DNA of 64,000 nt from UTCFX2 sp963788145. GTDB taxonomy: Bacteria; Chloroflexota; Anaerolineae; Anaerolineales; UBA4823. The translations under genes were made by a program, and so were the position numbers. The notes beneath the pieces are model-generated. The model was given only the letters and a program-made list of their open reading frames with translations. It did no database searches and was not told the DNA's origin. Below are positions 9,908 to 21,040 of the stretch, one piece after another; position 1 is the stretch's first letter; each line of letters begins with the position of its first letter. The stretch is taken from the NCBI GenBank assembly GCA_963788145.1, contig CAWBFQ010000013.1:1-64000 (forward strand), read 5' to 3'.

Positions 9908-10346
9908 ATGACCGATCCAGATATCCGATTTAATCAAATGATTACCGCATTGAAAGAGCGCGATTTCCGCCTGACCCCCCAACGAGTCGAGTTGGTGCGA
10001 TTGATTGCAGTCAGCGATGGGCATCCCAGTGCAAGCGAGCTGTACACAAAGATCAAGCGCCAGTTTCCAACCATAAGTCATGCAACGGTTTACAAAACCC
10101 TCACTTTGTTGAAAGAAATGAACCAGGTGTTTGAGATCGATTTGCATAGCGACAGCCACTATGATGGCAACCGTCCCGAACCTCATCCCCACTTGATATG
10201 CACAAAGTGTAATAAGATTATCGATGGGGAAGTGTCTCTCGATCAGGAATCGCTGCGGAGTTTGGAGCAGGCCTCAGGTTATAAGATCCTCCAGTCCTCA
10301 AATATCCCTTTATGGGCTCTGTCCGGATTGTAAAGAGGAGCGCTAA
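9908..10346 (+). CDS. perR: Fur-family peroxide/metal-responsive repressor, PerR-like
   Basis: Winged-helix domain (RLTPQRVELVRLI, SHATVYKTLTLLKEM) followed by the dimerisation domain with HPHLICTKCNKI. The structural zinc site needs two CxxC pairs: CTKC is in frame, and the second, CPDC, appears after a one-base shift near 10297 (ISLYGLCPDCKEER, stop 10346). Rejoined it is about 145 residues, the normal length. The Asp/His pattern (HSDSHYDGN, HPH) fits PerR/Fur metal sites. It lies 81 bases upstream of katG in the same direction, the classic PerR-katG pairing, so it most likely represses katG and senses peroxide by metal-catalysed oxidation. The PerR versus Fur label is inferred from context. 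Confidence 0.85.
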
Positions 10347-10427
10347 GAAAGCCGCTTTTTGGAAACTGCGGATCATGTATTCTAGCAGTGCTGTTCAACC
10401 ATTCACATAACAGAAGGAGAAGTATCT

Positions 10428-12621
<2,194 letters not shown>

Positions 12622-12729
12622 TCGTAGCAGATACAACATAGAGCGCTGCTGGCAGCGCGGCATGTAGACAATCAGCAACCAACCGGTTCAGCGGCGGCGA
12701 TACGCCGTTCTCTGGACCGGTGAATAACA

Positions 12730-12762
12730 AAAGACCGCCGATTACACCGGCGGTCTTTTTAC
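12730..12762 (+). terminator. rho-independent terminator of katG
   Basis: An 11-bp perfect stem (AAAGACCGCCG, 12730-12740, pairing with 12748-12758), a seven-base loop and a run of T up to 12760. It lies 109 bases after the katG stop. It separates katG from the MerR-type promoter that begins 14 bases later. Confidence 0.9.
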
Positions 12763-12775
12763 TCTTATAAAATTC

Positions 12776-12808
12776 CCTTGACTTGGAGCTAACTCAAGGT
12801 GTTATACT
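12776..12808 (+). promoter_or_regulatory. MerR-type promoter with 19-bp spacer and dyad
   Basis: TTGACT (12778-12783) and TATACT (12803-12808) are separated by 19 bases, the over-long spacing characteristic of MerR-family regulated promoters. The spacer contains an imperfect dyad CTTGACTT...AACTCAAG, and CCTTGA/TCAAGG bracket it (12776-12799). This is very close to the operators of the AdhR/NmlR aldehyde/electrophile-responsive MerR branch. It reads into the merR remnant and then the LLM oxidoreductase and aldo/keto reductase genes. Confidence 0.75.
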
Positions 12809-12826
12809 ATACTTAGCGGTGAGCCT

Positions 12827-12895
12827 ATGAAGATTGCTGAAGTGAGTGGACATTACAATATTTCGCACACCTATCGGGACAGACATTGTTCGTAA
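12827..12895 (+). pseudogene. merR-family regulator, N-terminal remnant
   Basis: A 22-codon frame starting at the first ATG after the MerR-type promoter encodes MKIAEVSGHYNISHTYRDRHC, which matches the start of MerR/AdhR-type helix-turn-helix proteins (MKIAEVSxxYNIS...TLRYYER). The rest of the protein, about 100 residues, cannot be found in any frame in the 67 bases left before the next gene. The regulator is therefore deleted, not merely frameshifted, although its promoter is intact. Other MerR copies elsewhere could still act on the site. Confidence 0.55.
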
Positions 12896-12962
12896 CGGCA
12901 GGCTGCGGACGGCCCAAGATGGATCAAGTAAGCAACGAACGATATCGAACAGGAGATAACTG

Positions 12963-13850
12963 ATGAATATTGGATTGCAAATCCCGTCTTTCAAATATCC
13001 CGGCGGCACGGCTGCCATCCGGCCCAGACTGAAAGAAATCGTCACAAAAGCGGAAGAAGGGGGCTTTTACAGCTTATGGGTCATGGACCATTACTATCAA
13101 ATCAAGGGCTTGTTCGGAGAGGCTTATACCGACCCGATGTTGGAAGCCTATACCACGCTTGGGTATCTGGCTGGATTGACTGAGAAAGCAAATCTGGGTG
13201 TATTGGTCACAGGCGTTATTTATCGCAATCCCTCCGTGCTGCTGAAGATGGTCAACACGCTCGATATTCTCTCTGGGGGACGCGCTTATTTCGGCATTGG
13301 CGCGGCCTGGTATGAAGATGAAGCCAAAGGTTACGGGATTCCCTATCCTTCGACCTCCGAGCGTTTCGAGCAGTTGGAGGAAAATCTGAAACTGGCCAAG
13401 GCCCTTTGGGCCGGCGATGAGACATCGTTTAAGGGCAAGCATTTTTCTGCCCCGGCCATCACCAACAATCCCCGCCCGGTTTCGCAGCCCCATCCTCGCA
13501 TCCTGGTTGGCGGCACGGGGCCGAATAAAACCCTGCGAATGGTCGCCCAATATGCAGATGCCTGCAATATCGGGGAGTGGGTTGGCAAAGAAAATATGCA
13601 AAAAGCGCTCGACGCCCTCAAAGGACATTGTGAGACTCTGGGGCGCGATTATGCCTCCGTTGAGAAAACATGCCTTTGCAGCGTGAATCTTTTAGGGGAT
13701 GATACGGCTGAAAGCACCATCCGGCGCATCCAGCAGCTCTCTGGGATGGGCTTTACGCACGCGATATTCAACATGCCGGATGTTTATAAAATCACCCCGC
13801 TTGAAACCTTTGCAAAAGAAATTATCCCGGCCGCAGCACTGCTGCCGTAG
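12963..13850 (+). CDS. LLM-class F420-dependent oxidoreductase
   Basis: Uninterrupted 295-residue luciferase-like monooxygenase fold: MNIGLQIPSF start, the GFYSLWVMDHYYQ segment, the NPSVLLKMVNTLDILSGGR strand-helix, GIGAAWYEDEAKGYGIPYP and PRILVGGTGPNKTLRMVAQY. These are the signatures of the F420-dependent LLM branch. AGGAG lies eight bases before the ATG. It follows the MerR-type promoter and is 42 bases upstream of an aldo/keto reductase, so the pair probably forms a carbonyl or aldehyde stress operon. Substrate is unknown; the F420 cofactor is inferred from the family, not shown directly. Confidence 0.85.
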   Translation: MNIGLQIPSFKYPGGTAAIRPRLKEIVTKAEEGGFYSLWVMDHYYQIKGLFGEAYTDPMLEAYTTLGYLAGLTEKANLGVLVTGVIYRNPSVLLKMVNTLDILSGGRAYFGIGAAWYEDEAKGYGIPYPSTSERFEQLEENLKLAKALWAGDETSFKGKHFSAPAITNNPRPVSQPHPRILVGGTGPNKTLRMVAQYADACNIGEWVGKENMQKALDALKGHCETLGRDYASVEKTCLCSVNLLGDDTAESTIRRIQQLSGMGFTHAIFNMPDVYKITPLETFAKEIIPAAALLP

Positions 13851-13892
13851 CGAAGGCCGCCGGCCAGGCAGATAACCGAGGAGCAGAGAACC

Positions 13893-14852
13893 ATGGAACA
13901 AACCACATCCTTAGGCCGCAGCTCCCTTCAGGTGCCTCGGCTCGGAGTCGGCGCCATGACTTGGGGCAACCCCAAGGGATTGGCACGCTGGAACCCAGCC
14001 AAGCTGGCTTACGGCGGTTCACATGGGGAAGATGAAGAGAAGCATGCATTCGAGGCAAGCGTGGAGGCGGGGATAACTTTATTTGACACGGCGGCTATGT
14101 ACAGCAGCGGCGCTTCGGAGCGGCGTTTGGGTGAGTTGGCTCGCGACCAGGCTGTACTGATTGCTACCAAGTTCCCAGGCAGCCTTTTCTTCCGGACAGA
14201 AAATATGCCAAAGCAGCTGGAAGCGAGCCTGGCGCGCCTGGGCCGGAAGTCGGTGGATTTGTACCAACATCATTTTCCATCCAACTCTGTGCCCATCCCC
14301 AGGCTGATGGATTTATTGGCCGATGCCGTCGAAGCGGACAAGGTCAAGGCTGTCGGCGTGAGCAACTATTCGGCAGAACAGATGCGTACTGCTCATGCTG
14401 CGCTTGCCAAACGTGGCATTCCGCTGGCTTCCAACCAGGTGGAGTATTCCCTTTTGCACCGCCAGCCGGAAGTGAACGGCGTTCTGGATGCCTGCCGCGA
14501 ATTGGGGATTACACTCATCGCTTACTCCCCGTTGGCAATGGGCGCTTTGACCGGTAAATATTCGGCAACGGTAAAAGCCAGCGGATTCAGGCGCTTTCTG
14601 CCCAGTTTCAATAAGAAGTCCATGGACGCGGCGCAACCGGTTGTTGAACTCTTGCGTCAAATTGGCGAGCGCTATTCCAAGACGCCAAGTCAGGTGGCGC
14701 TGCGCTGGCTGGTTGAAAATCCGCTTGTTCTTCCCATCCCGGGCGCGAAGAATAGCAAGCAGGCGATCAATAATGCTGGAGCACTCACGTTCCGCTTGAC
14801 CCCCGCGGAGATCGAAGCGCTTAATCAGGCAACACTCGCCTGGCGGAGCTAA
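13893..14852 (+). CDS. aldo/keto reductase
   Basis: 319-residue (beta/alpha)8 NADPH-dependent reductase. The catalytic tetrad is visible as Asp65 and Tyr70 (LFDTAAMYSSG), Lys93 (IATKFPG) and His126 (DLYQHHFP). The NADP-binding end PIPGAKNSKQAINNAGAL is present. It reduces aldehydes or ketones in the cytosol; the precise substrate is unknown. Same direction and probably same transcript as the LLM oxidoreductase. A hairpin terminator follows. Confidence 0.9.
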   Translation: MEQTTSLGRSSLQVPRLGVGAMTWGNPKGLARWNPAKLAYGGSHGEDEEKHAFEASVEAGITLFDTAAMYSSGASERRLGELARDQAVLIATKFPGSLFFRTENMPKQLEASLARLGRKSVDLYQHHFPSNSVPIPRLMDLLADAVEADKVKAVGVSNYSAEQMRTAHAALAKRGIPLASNQVEYSLLHRQPEVNGVLDACRELGITLIAYSPLAMGALTGKYSATVKASGFRRFLPSFNKKSMDAAQPVVELLRQIGERYSKTPSQVALRWLVENPLVLPIPGAKNSKQAINNAGALTFRLTPAEIEALNQATLAWRS

Positions 14853-14890
14853 GCAGCAAAGAATATCAGTAAATGGCCAATAATCACAAT

Positions 14891-14920
14891 AACCGCCTGG
14901 TAGATTACCGGGCGGTTTTG
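14891..14920 (+). terminator. terminator after aldo/keto reductase
   Basis: A 12-bp stem with one G-U pair (AACCGCCTGGTA against 14906-14917), a three-base loop and TTTTG. The 217 bases from here to the cupin gene hold no further gene or clear promoter that I can identify. Confidence 0.8.
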
Positions 14921-15137
14921 CTATGTGTCCCCACGAGGATTATTAATTGGTCTTATTTGTGAAAGGGTGTGCATCCAGGTTTATGATATGGAAAGCCAAA
15001 TTGCAGTTTGAACGGAAATCCGAGACCAACAGCGGCGTGTTCTTGTGACGCTTTTGAGACTCCACGTCAATATACTGTGATTATCGCGTGCAGGATGTGA
15101 ACCGGTCGCCCTAAAAGAATTAACTGGAGGAGTTACT

Positions 15138-15530
15138 ATGAAAGGTTTTGTAAAAAACATCGAAAGCATTTCCGTCAAGAATGAAGATTTTCGAGTGGTG
15201 CTTTATACGGCCAAGAACTGCCAACTCGTAATCATGGCGTTAAAGCCCAAGGAAGAGATTGGGTTCGAAGTGCACCAACTCGATCAGTTCTTTCGAGTGG
15301 AAGAAGGGATGGGCGAGGCCATTCTTGATGGCGTTCATACACAGATCAGCGCCGGCTTCGCCGTGCTCGTCCCCGCTGGAACAAAGCACAACATCATCAA
15401 TACCGGCAGTGCCCCGCTGAAGCTCTATACGCTCTATGCACCCCCGAATCATCGAGACGGAGTTGTCCACCATACCCGCGCCGAAGCGGAGAAGGACAAC
15501 GAACACTTCGACGGCAAAACGACGGAATAA
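15138..15530 (+). CDS. small single-domain cupin protein
   Basis: 130 residues, one cupin_2 barrel. Motif 1 is degenerate (GFEVHQLDQFFRVEEGMGEAI, His and Glu present) and motif 2 is PAGTKHNIINTG with its His. GGAGGAG lies eight bases before the ATG. The C-terminal tail HHTRAEAEKDNEHFDGKTTE is charged. Such proteins bind a metal and a small ligand; the function is unknown. It sits between the carbonyl-reductase pair and superoxide dismutase, 110 bases before the latter, consistent with the stress block. Confidence 0.85.
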   Translation: MKGFVKNIESISVKNEDFRVVLYTAKNCQLVIMALKPKEEIGFEVHQLDQFFRVEEGMGEAILDGVHTQISAGFAVLVPAGTKHNIINTGSAPLKLYTLYAPPNHRDGVVHHTRAEAEKDNEHFDGKTTE

Positions 15531-15640
15531 AGGGCCGACTGCGCCGGGTGGTTTATGCCGCCAGCCAGGCAGTGAGAACAGCTCATTCGTGAAGCAAAAA
15601 CCAGAATAGTAAACCACCCAATAACCATAAGGAGACGATT

Positions 15641-16282
15641 ATGAACAGGATAGATACCAGTAATTCCTCGACGGCGGTTGCCGCAGCGCTGCCCCACATC
15701 CTTCCTCCCCTGCCGTATGCCGAAAACGCATTGGAACCGATCATAACAGCCAAAACAATAGGTTTTCACTATGGAAAACATCACAAAGGCTATGTAGATA
15801 ACCTGAACAAGCTGATCGCAGGAACCGAGTATGCCGATCTGCTATTGGAGAAGATCATTACCAGTACCGCAGGGCAACCAGAAAGAAGCGCCATCTTCAA
15901 CAACGCGGCGCAAATTTGGAACCACACATTCTATTGGAAAAGTATGCGACCCAATGGAGGCGGTGAACCACCTGCTGCACTCAAACATAAAATAGAGGCC
16001 TCTTTCGGCAGCGTCGATGCCTGCAAGAAGGAGCTTGCCAGTGCGGCCGTTTCACAGTTTGGAAGCGGCTGGGCCTGGCTCGTCCTCGACGGCGGCGTAC
16101 TCAAGGTAGTGAAGACCGCCAATGCCGAAATCCCGATGACAATGGGCTTCACACCCTTACTTACCATTGACGTATGGGAGCATGCCTACTATCTGGATTA
16201 TCAGAATCGGCGAGTGGACTATGTCAATGCAGTGCTCGACAAGCTGATTAACTGGGAATTTGCCCTACAGAACGCCAGCTAA
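15641..16282 (+). CDS. sodB: iron-type superoxide dismutase
   Basis: 213 residues. Metal ligands by alignment with the family: His43 (FHYGKHH), His95 (WNHTFYW), Asp177 and His181 (DVWEHAYY). Gln91 in AAQIWNH is the residue that marks Fe-type enzymes, where Mn enzymes place Gly. There is an N-terminal extension of about 17 residues relative to the E. coli enzyme, weakly hydrophobic and without a clear export signal. AAGGAG precedes the ATG by eight bases. A decayed copy of its 3' end lies 0.7 kb downstream. Cytosolic superoxide defence is the expected role. Confidence 0.93.
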   Translation: MNRIDTSNSSTAVAAALPHILPPLPYAENALEPIITAKTIGFHYGKHHKGYVDNLNKLIAGTEYADLLLEKIITSTAGQPERSAIFNNAAQIWNHTFYWKSMRPNGGGEPPAALKHKIEASFGSVDACKKELASAAVSQFGSGWAWLVLDGGVLKVVKTANAEIPMTMGFTPLLTIDVWEHAYYLDYQNRRVDYVNAVLDKLINWEFALQNAS

Positions 16283-16314
16283 TAGCGTATATAGGGAGAA
16301 GTTACGAGGAAGGG

Positions 16315-16962
16315 GTGGGCGATGTGGAATTTATGGTTCAGGTGAAGATGACAAATAATAAACTCCCAAGTCACGTTGGTTTCATTCCCGATGGTAATCG
16401 CCGCTGGGCTGTTGATCATGGTCTGTCCAAAGAAGCTGGATATGCTCACGGTATCGACCCGGGATTCCTATTGTACGAGAAATGTAAAGAATACGGGATC
16501 AAGGAGGCTTCCATCTACTGCTTTACCCAAGATAACACCAAGCGGCCTTCCATCCAGAAACAGGCCTTCATCGAGGCCACCGTTGCATTCGCCTTCGAGA
16601 TTGTACGCCGTGGGGCGGCTTTGCTGGTTGTCGGCGATGAAACTTCGATGCAATTCCCGATTGCGTTGAAAGAATTCCGGCAGCGACAGGGTGTTGGGAT
16701 GAAAGTGAATTTACTCGTCAACTATGGCTGGGAATGGGATCTGGCTGGTCTTAAAAACGGCGGCCTGCATTCAGCTGATGTTTCACGTCTGGATTTGATT
16801 GTACGCTGGGGTGGCGCACGCCGATTGAGCGGTTTTCTCCCCGTGCAATCGGTATATGCGGATTTTTATGTCAGGAATGAATATTGGCCAGATTTTGATC
16901 CTCAGCATTTTGACCAGGCACTCACCTGGTTTAAAAAACAAGATCAGACCCTCGGCGGGTAA
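16315..16962 (+). CDS. uppS: cis-prenyltransferase, undecaprenyl diphosphate synthase-like
   Basis: About 200-215 residues. HVGFIPDGNRRWAVDHGLSK holds the diphosphate-binding Asp and Arg; YCFTQDNTKRP corresponds to the YAFSxENxxRP motif; RLDLIVRWGGARRLSGFLPV and SVYADFYVRNEYWPDF give the C-terminal signature with the Glu of LPxQSxYAE replaced by Asp. It is shorter than classical UppS (about 240-250), so it may make shorter products or be an archaeal-like variant. The start is uncertain: a GTG at 16315 after AGGAAGG, or ATG at 16333 or 16348. It lies inserted between sod and a partial copy of sod, away from other isoprenoid genes. Confidence 0.85.
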   Translation: MGDVEFMVQVKMTNNKLPSHVGFIPDGNRRWAVDHGLSKEAGYAHGIDPGFLLYEKCKEYGIKEASIYCFTQDNTKRPSIQKQAFIEATVAFAFEIVRRGAALLVVGDETSMQFPIALKEFRQRQGVGMKVNLLVNYGWEWDLAGLKNGGLHSADVSRLDLIVRWGGARRLSGFLPVQSVYADFYVRNEYWPDFDPQHFDQALTWFKKQDQTLGG

Positions 16963-16970
16963 TAATTACG

Positions 16971-17117
16971 TTCGGTGGCGTTGATGCCTGCAAGAAGGAG
17001 CTTGCCAGTGCGGCTGTTTCACAGTTTGGCAGCGGCGTGCTCAAGGTGGTGAAGATCGTCAATGCCGTGCTCGACAAGCTGATCAATTGGGAATTTGGCC
17101 TACAAAATGCCGGTTAA
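16971..17117 (+). pseudogene. decayed duplicate of the superoxide dismutase 3' end
   Basis: Reading FGGVDACKKELASAAVSQFG, SGVLKVVKIVNAVLDKLINW and EFGLQNAG then a stop, it reproduces three blocks of the complete gene's C-terminus (FGSVDACKKELASAAVSQFG, SGW..., VLKVVK, VNAVLDKLINWEFALQNA). Two internal in-frame stretches are missing: 27 bases (WAWLVLDGG) and about 102 bases, which includes the metal-ligand motif DVWEHAYY. Both gaps are bordered by short matches in the parent (CGGC and CAATGC). No start codon or 5' part exists. It cannot encode an active enzyme. Confidence 0.9.
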
Positions 17118-17129
17118 TGGCGGATTATC

Positions 17130-18503
17130 ATGATGAAGAAAACATATGATTTGATTGTCATCGGTGCGGGCAGTGCGGGCAGCACCACAGCCACAAAAGT
17201 AGCCGGCATGGGGAAGCGGGTTGCGTTGATTGAGCGCGATAAACTGGGCGGCACCTGTCTCAATTATGGCTGCGATCCAACCAAAACTCTTTTGCACACA
17301 GCACATCTGCTTTACCATGCACAACATGCCTCGGTGTTGGGATTGCGCATTCCTCAAGCCGAAGCCGATTGGGCGGCGGTACAGGCGCATGTGCGGCAGG
17401 TGCAGAAAACTATTCGCGGTGGCACACTGGAACAGGCTCGCAAAGGTATTGTCGCGCTGGGAATTGACCTGTTTATGGGTGAAGCCATGTTCACGTCACC
17501 GCATGAGATCCCGCGTCAATGGCGAGATATTGAATGGCAAGCGCTTCTTGATCGCGACCGGCACAACAGCCTTCATTCCAGAGATAGAGGGACTGGCAGA
17601 AAGTGGCTACATCACCAACGTGGAGGCGGTGTCGTTGCCAGAACTGCAAAAGCGCCTGGTGGTGATCGGCGGCGGCCCGATCGGTCTGGAGTTCGCGCAA
17701 ATGTTTAGCCGCTTCGGTGTGCACGTGACAGTGTTCGAGCGTGAAAAGCAGCCCTTGCCGCGCGAAGATAACGAACTAGCGATGGCGCTGTGTTCGCAGC
17801 TTAAAACGGAAGGCATCCGATTGGAATTCGGCGCTGAGGTGCGCTGCGGCGAAACCAATAAGCTTGGCAAACATATTCACATTCTCGGCGCAAAAGGTGA
17901 GCAAGAGGATCTTGTGACCGATCAGATACTGATGGCGGTGGGGCGGCGGCCCACGCTGAACTCGCTCAACCTTGATGAAGCCGGTGTTCAGTTTACCGAA
18001 AAAGGCATTCCAACCAACCCTACCTTGCGCACGAATTTGGCCCACATCTGGGCCGCAGGTGACATTACCAGCCAATATCAATTCTCTCATGTCGCTGCCG
18101 ATCAAGGCAGGCTGGTCGCGCACAACATATTTGCCCGAAAGCCACGAGCATTCGACGATCGCATCATCCCCTGGGTAACCTTCACCGACCCCGAACTCGC
18201 CCGAGTTGGCATGACAGAGACAGACTTGCAAGATGCCGGGATTGAGTACCGCGTGGGGCGCATGGATTTAAAAAAGATCGCGCCATCGCCAATAATCAAA
18301 CCTTCGGCAGCGTCAAACTTCTGGCAGGTGCAGATGGCAAAATCCTCGGCGGGCATATCCTCGGCGCAAACGCAGGCGACTTGATTGCCCCGATCGTATA
18401 CGCGATGCGTTTCGGCCTGACCGTTAAGATGATGGCTAAAGCGATGCTGCCTTATCCAACGATGGCGGAAGCGGTGCGTTGGGCTGCCGCTATTGCTAAG
18501 TAA
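17130..18503 (+). CDS. pyridine nucleotide-disulfide oxidoreductase, MerA/Lpd-like
   Basis: FAD motif VIGAGSAGSTTATKVAGMGK, the redox-active pair Cys43/Cys48 in GGTCLNYGCDPTK, the NAD(P) motif VVIGGGPIGLEFAQMFSRFG and the second FAD contact HIWAAGDIT. Frame changes near 17510 and 18285 split it; corrected, the C-terminus reads ARAIANNQTFGSVKLLAG and AMLPYPTMAEAVRWAA. The HPT dyad of dihydrolipoamide dehydrogenases is replaced by YPT, as in mercuric-reductase-like relatives, so it is not a typical Lpd. About 457 residues. It begins 12 bases after the sod remnant. No mer genes are near; a general disulfide or quinone reductase role is possible. Confidence 0.8.
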
Positions 18504-18937
18504 TCAGCAATCCGAATAAAAGCAAGGAACTGCTCGACCAGCAGGCCAAGCAGGCACACGGAGCGCAGCGTAGAGGCGTTGACGGCATATCTGAGCCAAG
18601 CACCGCTCGCTGCACGCAGAACTACAGGGCACATTCGTCGCGGTATAGGAATAGAACTGATAACCTCAACAGCCACCTGCTAGCATTCCTTAAAACTTGA
18701 GAGCGGTGGAGTTAAGTTTTCGATGGCACATATTGTTCGCCGTGGGGCGGCTTCTATTTTCATCCCAGATCGGCAGAACCGTCTCTCCAACTTGCATCAG
18801 TTCTGCCACACCTTACAAATTAGACCAGAATTTTGGGGGCAGGTCATGGTAAACTTCAGGAAGACAGGGACAACTAAGCCTGATTTTGCAATGATAGGAT
18901 TATATTTTCTCAAAATGCAGGGCATGAAAAGAAAACG
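18504..18937 (+). other. 434-bp gap with a short uppS-like relic
   Basis: No complete gene is recognised. A 22-base stretch starting near 18732 (ATTGTTCGCCGTGGGGCGGC onward) matches the uppS segment encoding EIVRRGAA with one mismatch and is followed by unrelated sequence. It may be a fragment left by the same rearrangement that copied the sod tail. The rest is featureless, with AGGAG-like bases at 18949 belonging to the next gene region. Confidence 0.4.
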
Positions 18938-19972
18938 ATGACCAAAAAAGGAGATATGATAGATGCGTTCTCGAACCGCCAGCCTTCTGGAAGGGTACCA
19001 TTATGGGAGCTGGAATTCCATTTGTGGGATCAGGTTTCTGGGCAGCATTTGGTCATCGGGCAAGAATACCAAGGATTAACTGAACGGGAAAAAGACAATG
19101 CTTTGTATAACAACGCGGAAATTTTTTTGTCCGTGTCCGAACAACTGCATTTTTCTGCAATAACTTTACCCAGCCAATATTGGGAGATCGGTCCACAAAC
19201 TCCAGCATATTATTGGCTGCCTGAGGAAGGGCGCATCCGTCAAGCTCAGATTCTACGCAAGCTGGCGCCGGAAGATTTAATGCTGGTCGCCAACTGCACG
19301 GCGCTTCTCGGCATGCCTATGCGGGAGGATTACGTCGATTTTGCCTACCAACTCTTCGATGCGCCAGATGAGATTGATGTATTCGCAGAACAAAGATTAC
19401 AGGATGGAATTCAGGATGCCATCCGTTTCTTTAATTTGGGAGTAGAAATTGGCCTCTCGACCTCCGACCTTGCCGATAATCACAGCACTTTCATGAATCC
19501 ACTCCAGTTGGAACGCTTCGTATGGCCATATTTGGATCGATGGGTGGAAGCATTGAATGAGCTGGGCATGTTTTCGATTTTACATTCAGACGGGAACCTG
19601 GGCGCCTGCCTGGACCGAATTGCTGACTCAGGTGTGGACTGTCTGCAAGCCATCGATCCAACTGCTGGAATGAATATGCTGGGGGTCAAACAAAAAGTTG
19701 GCAGCCGGTTATGTTTGAGTGGGAATATAGATTGTAGATTATTGCTGTCCGAAAGCCCCGATTCCGTTTTTGAGGCAACAAAGGAATTATTAAATACTTG
19801 TAAAGCAGGTGGAGGGCTGATCTTGGGTGCATCGAATGCAGTCCAGTCAGTTGTTCCAGTTGAGAATTATCTGGCGATCACTCGGGCGTGGGAAAAATTT
19901 GGGGGTTACTCAACGCCAACTGAGGATCACTGGCTGCCGGAGCCATCGCTGATCCCATCCATTCCTGCTTAA
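18938..19972 (+). CDS. uroporphyrinogen-decarboxylase-fold methyltransferase-like protein
   Basis: Intact frame of 344 residues in the UroD superfamily, the branch used by corrinoid:coenzyme M or tetrahydrofolate methyltransferases (MtaA/MtbA/CmuA-like), not heme synthesis. Seen: MIDAFSNRQPSGRVPLWELE at the start, SDLADNHSTFMNPLQLERFV, SILHSDGNLGACLDRIADSG with a His where these enzymes bind zinc, and LSGNIDCRLLLSESPDSV near the end with GGGLILGASN. It heads the catabolic island. Its last 18 codons are duplicated 6.9 kb downstream as part of a direct repeat. Role in methyl transfer is inferred; the corrinoid partner is not in the window. Confidence 0.75.
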   Translation: MTKKGDMIDAFSNRQPSGRVPLWELEFHLWDQVSGQHLVIGQEYQGLTEREKDNALYNNAEIFLSVSEQLHFSAITLPSQYWEIGPQTPAYYWLPEEGRIRQAQILRKLAPEDLMLVANCTALLGMPMREDYVDFAYQLFDAPDEIDVFAEQRLQDGIQDAIRFFNLGVEIGLSTSDLADNHSTFMNPLQLERFVWPYLDRWVEALNELGMFSILHSDGNLGACLDRIADSGVDCLQAIDPTAGMNMLGVKQKVGSRLCLSGNIDCRLLLSESPDSVFEATKELLNTCKAGGGLILGASNAVQSVVPVENYLAITRAWEKFGGYSTPTEDHWLPEPSLIPSIPA

Positions 19973-20015
19973 GTGATTATTAGCATACCAAACGTGTGAT
20001 TTTTGTTATTATCAT

Positions 20016-20045
20016 TTGGATTGCCATATCTGCTATAAATATAAT
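20016..20045 (+). promoter_or_regulatory. promoter of IclR gene (copy 1)
   Basis: TTGGAT (20016-20021), an 18-base spacer and TATAAT (20040-20045), 36 bases before the IclR ATG. The same arrangement is preserved in the second repeat copy, which supports it being functional. Confidence 0.6.
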
Positions 20046-20080
20046 TGCACATATTCTGAAGACCCTGTTCATTATTTAGA

Positions 20081-20940
20081 ATGGTTTTGAGGTTCTCATT
20101 GGATAAAGCCGCTAAATCAGGTTCTTTTGCCTCCAGCACCCTGGCCCATGGACTCACGGTGCTCGAATTTACTTCCCTGGTTGGTCAGAAAAAAGGCATC
20201 ACCCTGCAAGAAATAACCAAATCGCTGGGTATGAACCGCAGCAATGTCTACCGCTACTTAAAAACCCTGGTGGATTGCGGCTGGTTAGAATACGACCCGG
20301 AAACATACCGCTACTCTATCGGTAGAAAGCCTTTGCAAATCGCTGGGGCATCCTTACAGCAGATGGATTTGCGTACCATCGCTCGTCCATTTCTCGAAGA
20401 TCTGGCAGAAGAAACCTGCCTGGCTGTTCACTTAGGTGTATTGAACGCATCCTCCATCATCTATATCGATAAAGTCGAGAGCAACAGCCCCATCCAGATG
20501 AGGTCACACCCAGGCATGATGGCGCCGGTATACTGCACTGCGATGGGAAAAGCCTTGTTGGCGACGCTGAGCGTCCTCAAGAAGTGAGCTGCACTTGTAG
20601 CTGGAACCATGACCCAACGCACTCCGAACACCATTACCACAGTTGAGGAATTGCTCGCAGATCTGTGTCAAGTGCGGGAACGAGGCTTTGCCATCGATCA
20701 AGAAGAAAACGAGGCCGGGATCGGATGCGTCGGCACGGCTATATACGGTTACGACAACAACGTGATCGGCGCCCTAAGCCTATCGACATTAATCCAGAAC
20801 CTGACCTCCGAAAACACACTCTTATTTGGCAAGCGCATTATGAAAACTGCCAGTCGCATCTCGCAAAGCATGGGGTGTCATAAAAACCACTGGTCGATCG
20901 AAACAGAACGGACTTTCAGTTGGATGCGACAAGGATATGA
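20081..20940 (+). CDS. IclR-family transcriptional regulator (copy 1)
   Basis: N-terminal winged helix (TLAHGLTVLEFTSL, ITLQEITKSLGMNRSNVYRY, LKTLVDCGWLEYDPETYRYS) and the C-terminal ligand-binding GAF-like domain (PFLEDLAEETCLAVHLGVLN, MMAPVYCTAMGKALLATLS, AIDQEENEAGIGCVGTAIYG). Frame changes occur near 20570 and 20910; corrected, it ends DFQLDATRI at 20940. About 285 residues. It lies directly upstream of the first ABC importer and most likely controls that operon in response to an aromatic, sugar-acid or other small ligand. A near-identical second copy heads the second importer. Confidence 0.88.
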
Positions 20941-21040
20941 GCAACCAAGAAAGGGGGTGAGAAACTGAAGATACAATTTCCCAGATAGAACGGACGAAGA
21001 CAAAACCCACTATTTGAGAGCCTATAAGGAGAAGAAACAG

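Noticed and set aside
18723..18941. 72-codon + strand frame
   Set aside because: Only its first eight or so codons match anything (the uppS relic); the remainder is unlike any family and overlaps the next gene start.
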